64,000 nt of DNA from Costus lasius. Its lineage: Eukaryota; Streptophyta; Magnoliopsida; Zingiberales; Costaceae. Numbering within the stretch: the first letter of the stretch is position 1; each line of letters starts with the position of its first letter. Made by a program: the position numbers and the translations under genes. Positions 23,701 to 34,477 of this stretch are shown piece after piece. Location of the stretch: positions 59,289,949-59,353,948 of the forward strand of contig CM050449.1 of NCBI GenBank assembly GCA_027563935.2, written 5' to 3'. The notes beneath the pieces are model-generated. The model made no database searches and was not told where the DNA came from. It worked only from the letters and a program-made list of their open reading frames with translations.

Positions 23701-24666
23701 AACCCGTGCCCCGTTTCCAACACGTAGGTCCACCTCATGCTGTCCCACCTGCCTTCTTCTCTTGAGTTCCTGTACATTTGAACAAATGTGAACTCCACAT
23801 GCAGTGTCCAACACCCATGAAATGGAAGAAGAAGATAACATGACCTCAGTCACATATATACCTGAGCCAGAAGCAATGCTTCCCCTCTTATCTCCTTGGA
23901 GCGCTTTACAGTCCTTTTTCCAGTGACCCAGCTGGCCACAGTGGAAACACCTGTTGTCCTTCGACCGCTTTACCTTCTGTTTCAGAGCCTTACTGTAGTT
24001 CTTGACAGGGGCTTTGCCCTTCTTCCCCTTCTTCTTGTTCCTGGAAGGAACCATTAAGACAGAGGTTGAAGGCTTTCCCTTCAGAGTTTCCTCAGTAATC
24101 AAGAGCATATTCAGCAGCTCTGCCGGAGTACAATCGATTTTGTTCATATTAAAGTTAATAATGAACGCATCGAAAGAAGGCGGAAGAGACTGCAGAATAA
24201 TATCTACAGCAAGCTCCTGGTTGATGGTATGCCCCTGTTTCTCCAGAGCCTCCTTGTGCCCAATCATCTTGAGCACGTGAGCTCCCACTGGGCTCCCTTT
24301 AGCCAGTTTGCTCTGAAAGAAAAGCTTTGTCAGATTATAGCGTTCTGTCCTCGCCTGTGCAGCATACAGCATCTTGAGGTTCGCTATAATCTCTATAGCC
24401 GACATATCCTCATGCTGACGCTGCAGCGGTGGCGTCATAGACGCTAGCATCAGGCAAGCGACATCAATGCTATCATTGACGTGCTTTTCATAGGCATCAC
24501 GAACCGCCCTTGCGGCGTTCGCAGCGGGTTGAGGCGGCACAGCCGTCTCGAGGACATACAGTTTCCTCTCTGCCTTAAGAACGATCTTAAGGTGTCCGAA
24601 CCAGTCTAAGAAGTTTGGCCCAGCAAACTTCTCCCTTTCTAGTAGGGATCGCACATTGAAGCTCAT
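20782..24666 (-). pseudogene. Copia B gag-pol with a single in-frame stop
   Basis: The same 3885-nt polyprotein frame as H, open from the ATG at 24666 to the stop at 20782 except for one TGA at 23056-23058. In the 1294-residue numbering this is residue 537, in the integrase core just before the second catalytic aspartate (545) and the glutamate (581). A has CGA and H has AGA at this codon, so a C-to-T change at a CpG is the likely cause. The upstream part encodes gag with the CCHC knuckle (240-253), protease (D287) and the start of integrase. The downstream part encodes the rest of integrase, RT (YVDD) and RNase H. Without readthrough no RT would be made, so the copy is probably non-autonomous but could be mobilised by a partner such as H. 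Confidence 0.94.
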
Positions 24667-24968
24667 GGTGTTCGTTGCTGCAGGAATCTACAACAATGCA
24701 AGAACAGCAAGGTCAGTATCAATGTTTAGAATCAATCCAGGACTTTAAGAAAGATTCTTTTCTCACTATTTTATCTGACTGAAAAATCCATTAAACAGTC
24801 CGAAAGAGTAACACTCTTTTAGTGAGATGGGATCCAGATTTCATACTTGGTCTCCGCGTCCCGCTCAGGCGAGATAAGATGCACAGAGAGTACAAGTACT
24901 AATTTCTGGTAGGCAGTCCCTGCCAATCGCCAACCCGTGCGATTCCCCTTCATCTGGGCAGTCCAGCA

Positions 24969-25206
24969 GACTGTGCCAACTGAGTTGGTACAACACAATC
25001 TCTGACCCCACAGATGGCTGCCTCCATGTGCTACCATATGCGCCACATATGTAGCCTACATGGTCAAGCTGACCCGACCTACTACCTGGACCACCACGTG
25101 CTATGCTGAGCAACGAAAAGCGATAAATCCCTTCTCTGTAACACGCAGGTGAAATCCCGCACCGTCTGAAGATAGATGGACGTGCCCACTGAGTGGGTAC
25201 AACACG
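24969..25206 (-). promoter_or_regulatory. Twin bulged hairpins in leader of Copia B
   Basis: Minus-strand hairpins at 24969-25000 (outer arms GATTGTG/CACAGTC with one wobble, inner CCAAC/GTTGG) and 25181-25206 (CGTG/CACG, CCCAC/GTGGG). Both have the bulge TTGTA and loop TCA, as in the other copies. Confidence 0.62.
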
Positions 25207-25595
25207 GCTCCAACGATAGTCAGAACAGTGAGGTTTCGCGTCAGAAGGCATTACGTGCTTGATATTTTAGCGTTTGGATTTTAACGGTCTTTTATCTTCT
25301 TAACTATCATGCAATTTCTATGGTGATAGCAGAAGATAAACTCATGTAGTTCTAATTATATAATCAATAAAAAGAAAGCATGGATCTTATGTGGTAAAAG
25401 CCCATAGCCTAAGTAAGACCTTAAGATACTTAAGTCTTCACTTGCTCTTCTTGGGTCTTTAGCATCTCATCTGGTCCAACCCAGGGCCCTTGCGCCAAGA
25501 GCACCTCAGGTGCGCCACCAGCTGAATGCCCCTCTGGGATGTGTGCCTTTGTGCTCTTGTCTAATCAAAATACATTTTGATCTATCTAGACAAGC

Positions 25596-25677
25596 TTGAC
25601 TCGCAGGTCAATTATACAATTAATTAAAAATGTGATTCGCAGATCACAATAATAATAATTTACCAGGCTCGCAGGCC
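25596..25677 (-). promoter_or_regulatory. Triple CTGCGA-loop hairpins in leader of Copia B
   Basis: Minus-strand stem-loops at 25666-25677 (GGC/GCC), 25631-25648 (TGTGAT/ATCACA) and 25596-25611 (TTGAC/GTCAA), each with the loop CTGCGA. Confidence 0.68.
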
Positions 25678-26428
25678 CCAGCACAGCACACATTAAGGGC
25701 AACCCACATAAGATTAAATAAACAAGCATCATGGCATCATTCAATTAACATGTGATCCATTACAAAGAAAATAAAATTTTGAAAACCCCATTGGCATCAA
25801 TTTTAATTTCCTTATGTGCCCTACAACCTTACAACGGTCCATTGATAGGGATCCACTCAACAATCTAGTTAGATCCATGCCCTTGCATGCACCAAGTCCT
25901 AACTGACTCGAGTTGACCTAATGGTCAACCATGCATGCGCCAAGGGCTGAACAACCAACATGAGTTCTGGCAAGCGGGTGTGACCCCGGGCCTAACTCAT
26001 GTGTGTTCACTGGTTGTCTCAACCAGACCTCGCTACACGCCTGTGATGCAATCGACCTATAGCCACCTTGTGCTTGCGCACAGATGCCATCTGGTCGATC
26101 CATCTAGGCTGTCAGACGGTCTGATCAGACTATTGGATCTACACTTGATGATGCTTTCAACCCCATCAACCCATCTAAGGGTTTATAGTAGGCGCTTATA
26201 GATCTAGATGGAGCGCGCAAGATGTTACAAAGTTTTTAGGGAAAAACAACTTACAACATGCGCAACAACAAAGTAAGAAGCTTTCATCTACATTACCATG
26301 CGCAACTAGATACTTGGTAACATGCGCAATTATGATGAAACTTCAATATAGATCTATAACATGTAATGACATACACGGATCACAAACAAGCAACATGAAG
26401 CAATCATATGATTCTACAAGAAAACCAT

Positions 26429-26440
26429 CCTCTGATACCA
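26429..26440 (-). other. Primer-binding site of Copia B
   Basis: On the minus strand TGGTATCAGAGG. It matches the initiator Met-tRNA site except for the last base, which is C in A, H and Z. It lies two bases from the LTR. Confidence 0.88.
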
Positions 26441-26442
26441 TT

Positions 26443-28128
26443 TGAAAGTCCCCTTCAAGGGGGAGCGCAAAAGGGGGTGAAACCCTAATAAGGGGGGCGC
26501 ATGAAATATTATAGGGGTGTCACCCTCAAGACCGCATGTAGATCATATGATTAACTTGGTTATATTGCAAAGATCAAGTTGAGATCTATTACCATAGCCA
26601 TGAGGAAGGAGGCGGCTTGGAAGCAAGAGGGCAAATGAGCTCTCCTCCAAAGAAGACGCACACAAGGATGATGAAGGCTTCCTCCTTGCGCAATTCTTGT
26701 GCTAGCAAAAATCACCAAGTTCTCCTTGCGTGTGTCGAAGTCAAGAGATGCTTGGCCGAACTCTCTTCTCGTCAAGGAAGAAGCTCTTTCTCCTCTCAAG
26801 CCAAGGCGACAATCGAATTCAATTCACCATCATCATTTAGGCGTTTTTCAAGTGATGGCGTTTCATGACTTCCAAATATGGCAAGTCATGAAGCCATGCG
26901 CTCACCCATAAGAAAACCGCCCAAATATGATTGAGCCTTGAACCATGCGTTCACATATGTGAACCGGTTCAAGCTAATTCAATTCAATTCAATTCGGTCC
27001 AAAGACCAAACCAAACCGGCCCATGGTCTAGATCTCTCTGAACCAAAATGGCTCAAGATCTAACCGTTCATCTCATGATGTTCCTGATCTCACCGATCTA
27101 GAATCATCTCTCTTGATCGAAGCTTACCGATCTCAAGCCCCAATCAATCAAACATGATCAGACCAGATCTCACTTACAATCAGAGTTTAAACTCCTTTAA
27201 ACTGAACCCAAAGAATTCAGTCCACACGATCAGACTTAAGTAAGCCATATCATCAAGTTGTGCGACCCTAAGGGTTTCCTCTAAATGTCGGTAACGATAA
27301 CTTACATTATCACGATCAGTGAGGGGTATCTAGCAACACATCACTGTCTCCCGATATAAAGGAAAGAGTCTTCCAAGACTACTCCCAAACCACAGCACAA
27401 GTGTGAATCCACTTCACTAGGCATACATTTTTCCTTTGCCACTGGATGTTCTTATTGGACAAGCATGTCAAGCTTGTTATTCCAATATGATGAGCATGAT
27501 TAGATCAGATGATCATAGTCACCTGGGTATGGCCATACACTATCTCAATCATCCCATCTAGGGGGCCCCTATAGAACATCACACTCCAATTAAGGAGATG
27601 GCAATCCTTTATCTATCACTAGTGCCCTAACCTGACTCAAGATCATTATCCAAGATAGTCTATAATCATTATGTTTCAAATGATATTGAACTACCTCAAA
27701 ACAATGACAATCATCATTTAGAAACACAACTGATCTCAAGTCAGAGGACATGTGCCACTTAGTGCAAACAAGGATTATTCACATTGTGACAAGTAATTGA
27801 ATATCCTAGTAGGGTCTGTCCAGTACATCCAATGTACCCATGAGTCTACATCTTATTCCATGCTCGAAGCATCCTATAAGATTAGAATACATATTAGTCT
27901 CAATTATATCAAGGCTGTCTCATGTTCACCAAGATATCTCGACTAAGGACTTTATAGCATGTCAGCCCAGCTGAACAGCTTTGAGACATTATTCAGAAGT
28001 ACACTAATTGCAGCAGAGAAGGTAACAACCTGAATAATAACCATGCCTTTATAAACACAAGAGTTTATTACATGATACTGATACAATCCCAAGGCCTCAA
28101 ACATTAGCCTTAAGGGCATACCCCAACA
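26443..28128 (-). repeat. 5' LTR of Copia B
   Basis: A 1686-bp partner of the LTR at 19075-20761, followed by the right target duplication TGTAA. Confidence 0.95.
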
Positions 28129-28133
28129 TGTAA

Positions 28134-28508
28134 TCTTTTTATGTGCAAAATACCCCCGAAACCACGGTTGAGAATAATCATAGCAGTGATGTGATTCATT
28201 CTGCAAGCTCTAATAAAACTACGGCCATAATAATAATTATAGCCTTGCAGTAATTTTGCCAAAAACATTGTTTTCTTTGAAAATTTACAAGTATTTCCTT
28301 CTTGATGACTGGAATTCGTCCATGCATTCAAATTACTTGAAAATCCATCCAAATTGAGCCTTATTTGCCTGAAATTGATCAAAAACAATAAAAGGTGTAG
28401 ATTCCAATGTATTTGACAAATAATGCTTAAAAATGAGCAAAGGAGCATAAATATGACTCAAAAAAGGCTAGACAAATGATATAAAATATACTATGAATTT
28501 TTTAGTCA
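28134..28508 (-). repeat. 3' LTR of Athila I, right portion
   Basis: Completes the LTR begun at 17559. Its element-sense start TGACT is at 28508, corresponding to TGACACCG in C2. It contains further degenerate TTACGGC dyads. Confidence 0.82.
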
Positions 28509-29861
28509 TCAAAATACAAATGGCTCAAACATTGCTTGTCCCCAAGAAAATAAATAGAGAACAATGCTGAATATGGAGAGTATGCTCTTTTATGAAAAAT
28601 AAATTTCTGAAATATAATCACTTATGAAAAATTCCACCAAATGCGATATAGAATTTCAAATAAATACACCATCCTCTGAAATTAGTCCTTAAGATTCACA
28701 ACTTAACTAAATAAAACTTCACAACTTGTGTAATAAATAGAGTCTCAATCTCATGAACTTACCCAAGTTTTAGTTTAAATCCATAAAACTTTTGTTTTCA
28801 GGAATAGGATATCCAAAATCCTTTTCCACTCAAAATCCTCTCTTTTCCCTTTCTTTTTCATCCTTGATATTCTCTAAATCGATTATCACCTTTTTTATGG
28901 AGTCGAATTTAGAGTACATTGACCACATAGCCGATGTAATAGAACTCATATCTCTTTGGTAGGAAGAATCTTACCTAAGATAGCAAAGTTAATGTCAAAC
29001 GATTTTTCCATGATATGTACCCACATAGATACACACTTTTATTTAGGACTTCAACTCATATCTTCGGTACCACTGCTAATTTTACAGAGTGCCAAGTAGA
29101 GGAGTCATTCTTCTTTCTCCCTTCTTTTTTTATATTGACTTTAACTCATGGCTTCGGTACCACTGCCAATTTTTCATAGTGCCACGTAGAGGAGCCATTG
29201 TCTCTTTTCGGATCTTGGATTCCTCCTTACCAACAAATAGCAAAATAGATTAAACATCAACTAGGTTAATCAATCGACATCAATTCAAAAATTGCACTCA
29301 TATGCTCATTTGATTTAAGAAAGATGTTTCACTCTTAGATTGCATTCATTAAACAACATACCTACCCAAAACCTCATGCATCAATCAATGAAAAATTTCA
29401 ACAAGTAGATATATATTGAAGAAATAAATTCAGCATAATAGGTATATCTCCATTCACAGACATTGTCATGCATAGACATTCATTATCACAATCAAAATGA
29501 ATATACCATCACAACAACATATATCATCAAGATTCCACAATAAGTACAACTACACATATCATTGTAGAGAAATCGATGCATACATTCAAGGAAAAGAAAT
29601 TATCTAGTTACTAGTATTACAACCGAGAAATCAGAATGCACCTACATATGATGCCAAATAACATCATCATCAAATATCCTAATATCTGAATACAACGAAA
29701 TCCAATCAAAATCGATAATTCATAAGAACACAAATATCAAAACGAGGAGCACCAGACGCAAGAAGCATGACTATGTCATCCTTCCCTACAAAAATATACA
29801 TCATCAACGACGTGTAAGAACAAATAAAGTGCAGGTAGGGAAAAGGAATACTCACAAAGCT
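28509..29861 (-). other. Athila I polypurine tract and 3' untranslated region
   Basis: A purine-rich PPT-like motif, CTTGGGGACAAGC, lies at 28534-28546 (minus strand) near the LTR. The rest is non-coding, AT-rich, and similar to 48061-49290 of C2. A stretch around 29050-29200 is locally duplicated: the words CTTCGGTACCACTG and GTGCCA.GTAGAGGAG occur twice, while C2 has one copy. Confidence 0.75.
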
Positions 29862-30620
29862 CTACTCATCGGCGTCGATATCTATCTCCTCGTTATCTTC
29901 TTCAGCTAGAGATGCCTCCTCCCTAGGGTCATCCTGACCATCTCCTTGACCCTCATCTTCATCTTCACCGCCAAACTGGTTGTAAAGAAACTCCCCTATC
30001 TCTTTAATGTCCTCATGTAAGTGCCCAATTGCGTTAAGCACCTTCTCCATGAGGCGACCCTAACGGAATACCTCAGCAAATAGGGCTTGAAAGCCTGGAT
30101 CATAGGCACTCGACCATCCTCTCTGATCGGGAGCAGCTATGCGTGAGGAGGATCCTGCAGCTCTATGTGGTGGAGAGTCCATGCTTATGCCAGAAGGGTC
30201 ATCACTACCACCCAGGTGGGTGGTGGTGGTACTGAATCCAAAGGTGTAGGAGTGGCATCGGCAACTACACTTGGGGAAACCTTCCAGTTTGCTTGGTTCT
30301 GGATCGTGGTTTTCTCCTTGTTAGGTAATGGCAAAGTAGGAGCACCCGGTCCAAGAATCAAACAATAATTATTTCCTTCCCTGACGATCATTTTCATCGC
30401 CACACATGATTCTATATCAATTTTTACATAACCCTTAGCATTCTCAATCCCATAGGGCTCCACACACAAAGAGAATGCAATAGGAGTAAGGAAACCTCCT
30501 ATGACAACTGCACCTCTTTTTGCTCGTGCCACTTTATCAAAATGCTTTATCAAGAAAAAGGCTAAATCTACTGGATAACCGTGGAGCATGCACTAAAGGA
30601 AATAAAGCTCAGATTGATGG
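29862..30620 (-). pseudogene. Athila ORF1-family protein, C-terminal fragment (element I)
   Basis: Two minus-strand frames, 30589-30185 and 30050-29862, together correspond to the C-terminal half of the ORF in C2 (49291-50452). Shared blocks are VVIGGFLTPIAF, the VEPYG/VQPYG region, IESCVAMKMIVREG and LILGPGAPTLPLP, followed by a proline-rich linker, a helical segment and an acidic tail. By established knowledge this matches the Athila ORF1 family (Pfam ATHILA), found between pol and the 3' LTR and sometimes called env-like; its function is unknown. A frameshift lies near 30185, and the N-terminal part is removed by Copia D at 30624. No membrane segment is evident. Confidence 0.78.
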
Positions 30621-30623
30621 ACC

Positions 30624-32680
30624 TGTTGGGAAACCCTGGAGATATTTTACCAATTTTTCATGAAACAATACAATTGCACAGCAGAAGAATATCCCCAAAA
30701 AAGGCAGGTCCCAAAAACCCAGTGAAGATCGTCTTGCAAGGGGGTCGACACGATGAGATATAAAGTACCTAGAGCAAGAAGAGGCCGACGTCGAGGTAGG
30801 CGCCCACTAGGTGCCCAAGCGTGCACCCTCTGCAGTCTCACATACACGGATGCCTAGAGTCCTCTTCTTCCACACCCCGTGCAAGCCTCGGGAAGAAGAT
30901 CCAAGCCTTGAAGAGCCCTTCTAGTCCACTTTATCCACTCTCAATATGAGATATGCCAAGGGAGGAGGTAGAAGGTGAATGCCGTCAAGCCCTAACCCCC
31001 TCTTGCGCCAGGAGGAGAGAAGAAGATGGCTTGCAGCTCTATGGGAGATGAAGTCGCCAAGCACTCCTCCTTCTTGCACCAAAGTAAGTGGAAGAAGAGA
31101 GGATGCTTGCGGCTAGGAGACGGAAGAATAATTTGCACCAAGACCTTGCTCTCGCCCTAGATAGCTCACGTCAATTGGATTGCATGTCCATGGGGCTCTC
31201 GCATGCATTTAAATATATAGATGCAATAGGTGGCAAGTCAAGAGGTGAAGGTGGCGCAAATTCCATGAAGACATGCGGCTAAGGTTAGGGTTTGGACCAA
31301 TTAGGGTTGAGGTATGGAAAGTCTCCAAGACTTTACCATAAACCTCATCCACTCTTTCATATGCGCCTAAGACCTTCCATAGAAGTTCATCAAGCCATAT
31401 CAGCCCCAAGGCTTGCCATAAACGCAAGCATACCATCCAAGGATCAAGGGCTAGGCGCCAATTGTTTCTTTATGAAGCAAAATGTGCCAACTCCTCCCCA
31501 TTATGCCCATAGGCACCAATGGAGGGAGATTTATCCCCATTATACCCTTTTAGCCCATTATTTCTTCATGAAAACTTGTTATTGGGCCTCATTGGGTATT
31601 GAGTTAGCCCAGACTTTATTTCACAAGTTGATTAAGCCATTGAATCCAATATAATGCAACCCAAAGTCAAATGTGACTAACCATGGTTAATTTTGGGTCA
31701 ACCTGCCAAAAAAGAAGTTTGGCTCCAATAACTCTTTTCCATCTCATCAGGCCCATTGGCGCTAATGAAATCTCCCAAATTGATCCGAGTTATCCAATAA
31801 CTCGATCATAAGGCTTTCTTATCAATACGAGAACTAGAGTATCAAGGTGTGCGGCCCTGTAGGTTCCTCTGACATTGGCAGTGCTGATCAAAGGTCACCA
31901 CAAGTAGTGAGTGGCAACTAGCAGTGCATCGCTGCTACCCAAGTCATTGGAATGGATATCGACATTGATATCCCCATCATCACAACTAAGTATAGATGCA
32001 TTATATTCTCTTTGCCAATCTGATATCTGATTGGATAAGTGTGTCACCGCTTGCTTTCATCCAATCACATGGTCATGACTAAGTCAGGTTCTCACCTAGG
32101 TATGACCATACAATTTCAGTCATAGAACCACAAGGGGGCCCTATGGATATCATGCTTCCCTCAGGAAGGGGCAAATCCTCTGTCTGTACATTGACCTTCT
32201 CATATGGGTCGTTGCATGCTCAGTGACAACTGTTATGACCTCCCAACTATGGTGAGGTGTGAGGTTGTATCAAAGCATGTTCCTAACCATATAGAAGAGG
32301 CAATGACCTCAAGTCAAGGGATCAATGCATCTCCTATGACCTGTGAGGATAACTCATGACACCAAGTCATTGCCTCAAAGTGGGTCAGTCCAATATATCC
32401 ACCACTACCCATATGTTTGCATTAGCACCTTGTGCCTAACCAGCCCATATACCGATTTCACAAGTACCATAGCTGTCCTATATCCACTAAGGTACATCGA
32501 CTAGGGACAAGAGTTTGAGCATAGATCCAATCTGTCTCCAATGACATTATCATGTAGGAGCATAATCACAGATGTAAACTAAGCATGATAACCACAATGC
32601 CCGAATGATATATAAGAAATATCAGTATCAAGTAGTACAAAGGCATACCAAAACTAGGTCTTAGGGCATAAACACCAACA
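30624..32680 (-). repeat. 3' LTR of Copia D
   Basis: A 2057-bp LTR. Element-sense start TGTTGGTGTTTATGCCC at 32680, end GGTTTCCCAACA at 30624. Part of it (about 31840-32200) is collinear with the family A/B/H LTR in short blocks, for example the GGGGGCCC word, GTATG.CCATAC and a GTGCG.CCCT block, which indicates distant common descent. Small ORFs in it are not supported as genes. Confidence 0.87.
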
Positions 32681-32691
32681 ATCTCCCACTT
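32681..32691 (-). other. Polypurine tract of Copia D
   Basis: AAGTGGGAGAT on the minus strand, identical to that of A, B and H, adjoining the LTR. Confidence 0.83.
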
Positions 32692-32701
32692 GCACTAAGA
32701 C

Positions 32702-33880
32702 CTAGAGGTTGAGGAACCTCAACCCCATATCTCTAGTATGACCATCATGCTTCTGCTACACCAAAGCCTTGGTCAATGAGTCTGCTAGATTGATCTCTGT
32801 GTCAACTCTGCTAATTTTGACTTCACCTCTATCAATGATCTCTCTGATCAGGTGAAATCTCCTGAGTATCTGTTTGGACCTTTAATGAGACCGTGGTTCC
32901 TTTGCCTGTGCAATAGCCCCATTGTTGTCACAACAGAGCTCAATGGGATCCACAGCAGATGGAACCACCTGAATATCAGAAATGACCTTCCTCATCCAAA
33001 TGGCTTCTTTGGCTGCCTCAAAAGCGATGTCATACTCAGCCTCAATTGTAGAATTAGCTATAGTGGATTGCTTGAAGCTTTTCCAATATACAACACCTTC
33101 ATTCATCTTGAACATATAGCCTGCCTGCAATCTGAAGTCATTAGGGTCAAATTGGAACGACGCATCAGTGTAGCCCTGAATACTGAGCTCTTCCTGTCCC
33201 CCATAGACCAAGAACTAATCCTTAGCTCTTCTTAGATACTTCAGGATGTTATTTACATCCACCTAGTGCTGCAGGCCTGGATTGGATTGGTATTGGCTGG
33301 TTATGCTCACAGCATATGCCTTGTCTAGTCTAGTACACAACATTGAAAACATGATCGATCTCACTATCGAAGCATAGGGCATTCAACTCATGTCATCCTC
33401 TCAGCCTGTGTGGTAGGACACTAGCTCTTTGAGAGAGTAAGACCATGTCTCACTGGAAGATACCCCTTCTTTGATTGCTTCGAGTTGAAGCTCTCCAAGA
33501 CCTTATCATTGTAGGTACTCTAAGGGCTAGGAGCCTCTTGGATCTATCCCGGTAGATCCTCACTCCTAGGATATAGGCGGCCTCCCCTAAGTCTTTCTTC
33601 TCGAAATACTTCCCCAACCATGTCCTCATAAACTGAAGACTAGGGATGTCATTTCCGATGAGCAGTATGTCATCGACATACAAGACCAGAAAAGTCATCA
33701 AGCTCCCTTTGAATTTTCTGTACGCACAGGCGTCATTTTCGCTTTTGATGAAGCCATATTCTCTCACAACTTCATCAAACTGAAGATTCCAACTTCGAGA
33801 TGCTTGCTTTAATCCATAAATCAATATCTTTAGCCTACAGACCTTATTGGCATTTGCAGGATGGATGAATGATGCATATA
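32702..33880 (-). pseudogene. Copia D pol fragment (RT C-terminal part and RNase H)
   Basis: A broken polymerase. The part at 33824-33450 has YGLKQASRSWN and the catalytic YVDDILLIGND, then GVRIYRDRSKRLLAL. The part at 33211-32882 has GYTDASFQFDPNDFR, STIEAEYDIAFEAAKEAIW and CDNNGAIAQAKEPRSH of RNase H. The frame closes with a TAG at 32702-32704 after a GLRFLN-like C terminus. Frameshifts and stops separate the pieces, for example a stop after KEPRSH. Before YGLKQ the homology fades near 33880, where unrelated sequence begins. By similarity it is related to, but distinct from, the A/B/H polyprotein. Confidence 0.85.
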
Positions 33881-34477
33881 CTATAGGTGGGTTGGTCCTT
33901 AGTTCCGTACTCTAGGGTTTTATGAGATGATGCACAGAAAACGTGAGAGGGTCTTGAGACGAGGGAAGTAAAACGCGTGTCAAAAAATGAGCAACATGAA
34001 AACCAGCGAGAAACAATGCAGAAGACGGCGATGAATACATTTCGGGGCAATAGAGACGATGAAGAAACCAACGGCACCCAACTACACGAATGAAACTCAC
34101 TAACCTCTGTTAGCGAGCGATTTAAGCACAGCACAACAGCAAGGGCAGCAGACTTAGCGGCGACTCAGCTCGCGCACCTATGAACCTGCGATCACACCAA
34201 AGCCAAGGAACCTCCACGTCTCCGGTGTACGGATGCTCATGGGTGAGGAAATCAAATAAGAACAACACAATGAAATCCAGAAACAGGCGAACCTGATGCA
34301 CCGACGGTGCAATTTACTTCTTTGAAATGAAAGACTATTACAATAGGTAGGCGAGGAATCGAGACCGAGCCAAGGATCACACACCTTGCTCCACACTCTA
34401 ACCTCTCCGAAGTGAGCTCATATCACACAAGAAAGCTAAAGCACAAGGTACTACTTCAGCTCCCTTTTATAGACTAT
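33881..34477. other. Unassigned segment between Copia D and Athila C2
   Basis: About 600 bp without homology to anything else in the window. It has a more even base composition than its AT-rich neighbours. Read on the minus strand it starts with a TATA box and runs into sequence like a promoter plus transcribed leader, with no long ORF that fits a known protein. It could be the R-U5 part of another LTR or a captured host promoter fragment. Confidence 0.4.
34463..34471 (-). promoter_or_regulatory. TATA box, minus strand
   Basis: TATAAAAGG on the minus strand, a strong plant TATA match, 7 bp from the edge of Athila C2. Any promoter elements upstream of it were cut off by the insertion of C2. 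Confidence 0.45.

Larger units (their letters stand above)
24667..26428 (-). other. Copia B untranslated leader
   Basis: About 1.76 kb between gag and PBS, without a convincing ORF. It contains the same structured motifs as in A: twin bulged hairpins (24969-25000, 25181-25206), three CTGCGA-loop hairpins (25596-25677) and the GTTGACC/GGTCAAC hairpin (25912-25929). Confidence 0.85.
19075..28128 (-). mobile_element. Copia element B, complete, in LTR of Athila I
   Basis: A full-length minus-strand Copia element, 9054 bp, with a perfect TGTAA target duplication (19070-19074 and 28129-28133). Right to left: 5' LTR 28128-26443, PBS, leader, gag-pol 24666-20782, PPT and 3' LTR 20761-19075. The two LTRs differ at only about five positions by eye, so the insertion is young. 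Only one lesion is seen in the polyprotein, a stop in integrase. Confidence 0.95.
17559..30623 (-). mobile_element. Athila-type element I, 3' end, split by Copia B and cut by D
   Basis: The 3' part of a minus-strand Athila (Ty3/gypsy) element. It shows the 3' LTR (17559-19074 plus 28134-28508), PPT, 3' untranslated region and the C-terminal part of the Athila ORF1-family protein. Copia B sits in the LTR, and Copia D truncates the ORF at 30624. No pol or gag of this element remains in the window. It inserted into J. Confidence 0.87.
30624..33880 (-). mobile_element. Copia element D (second family), 3' end, truncated
   Basis: The 3' end of a minus-strand Copia from a family other than A, B and H: 3' LTR 30624-32680, PPT 32681-32691, then the C-terminal half of pol. 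Homology ends inside RT near 33880, so gag, protease, integrase and the 5' LTR are missing. It truncates Athila I on the left; GGACC (30619-30623) would be the left target duplication, but the right one cannot be seen. Confidence 0.85.

Noticed and set aside
31088..31654. ORFs of 64-120 codons in the LTR of Copia D.
   Set aside because: They are located within a long terminal repeat with TG...CA ends and a PPT next to it; composition is not protein-like and there are no domains.
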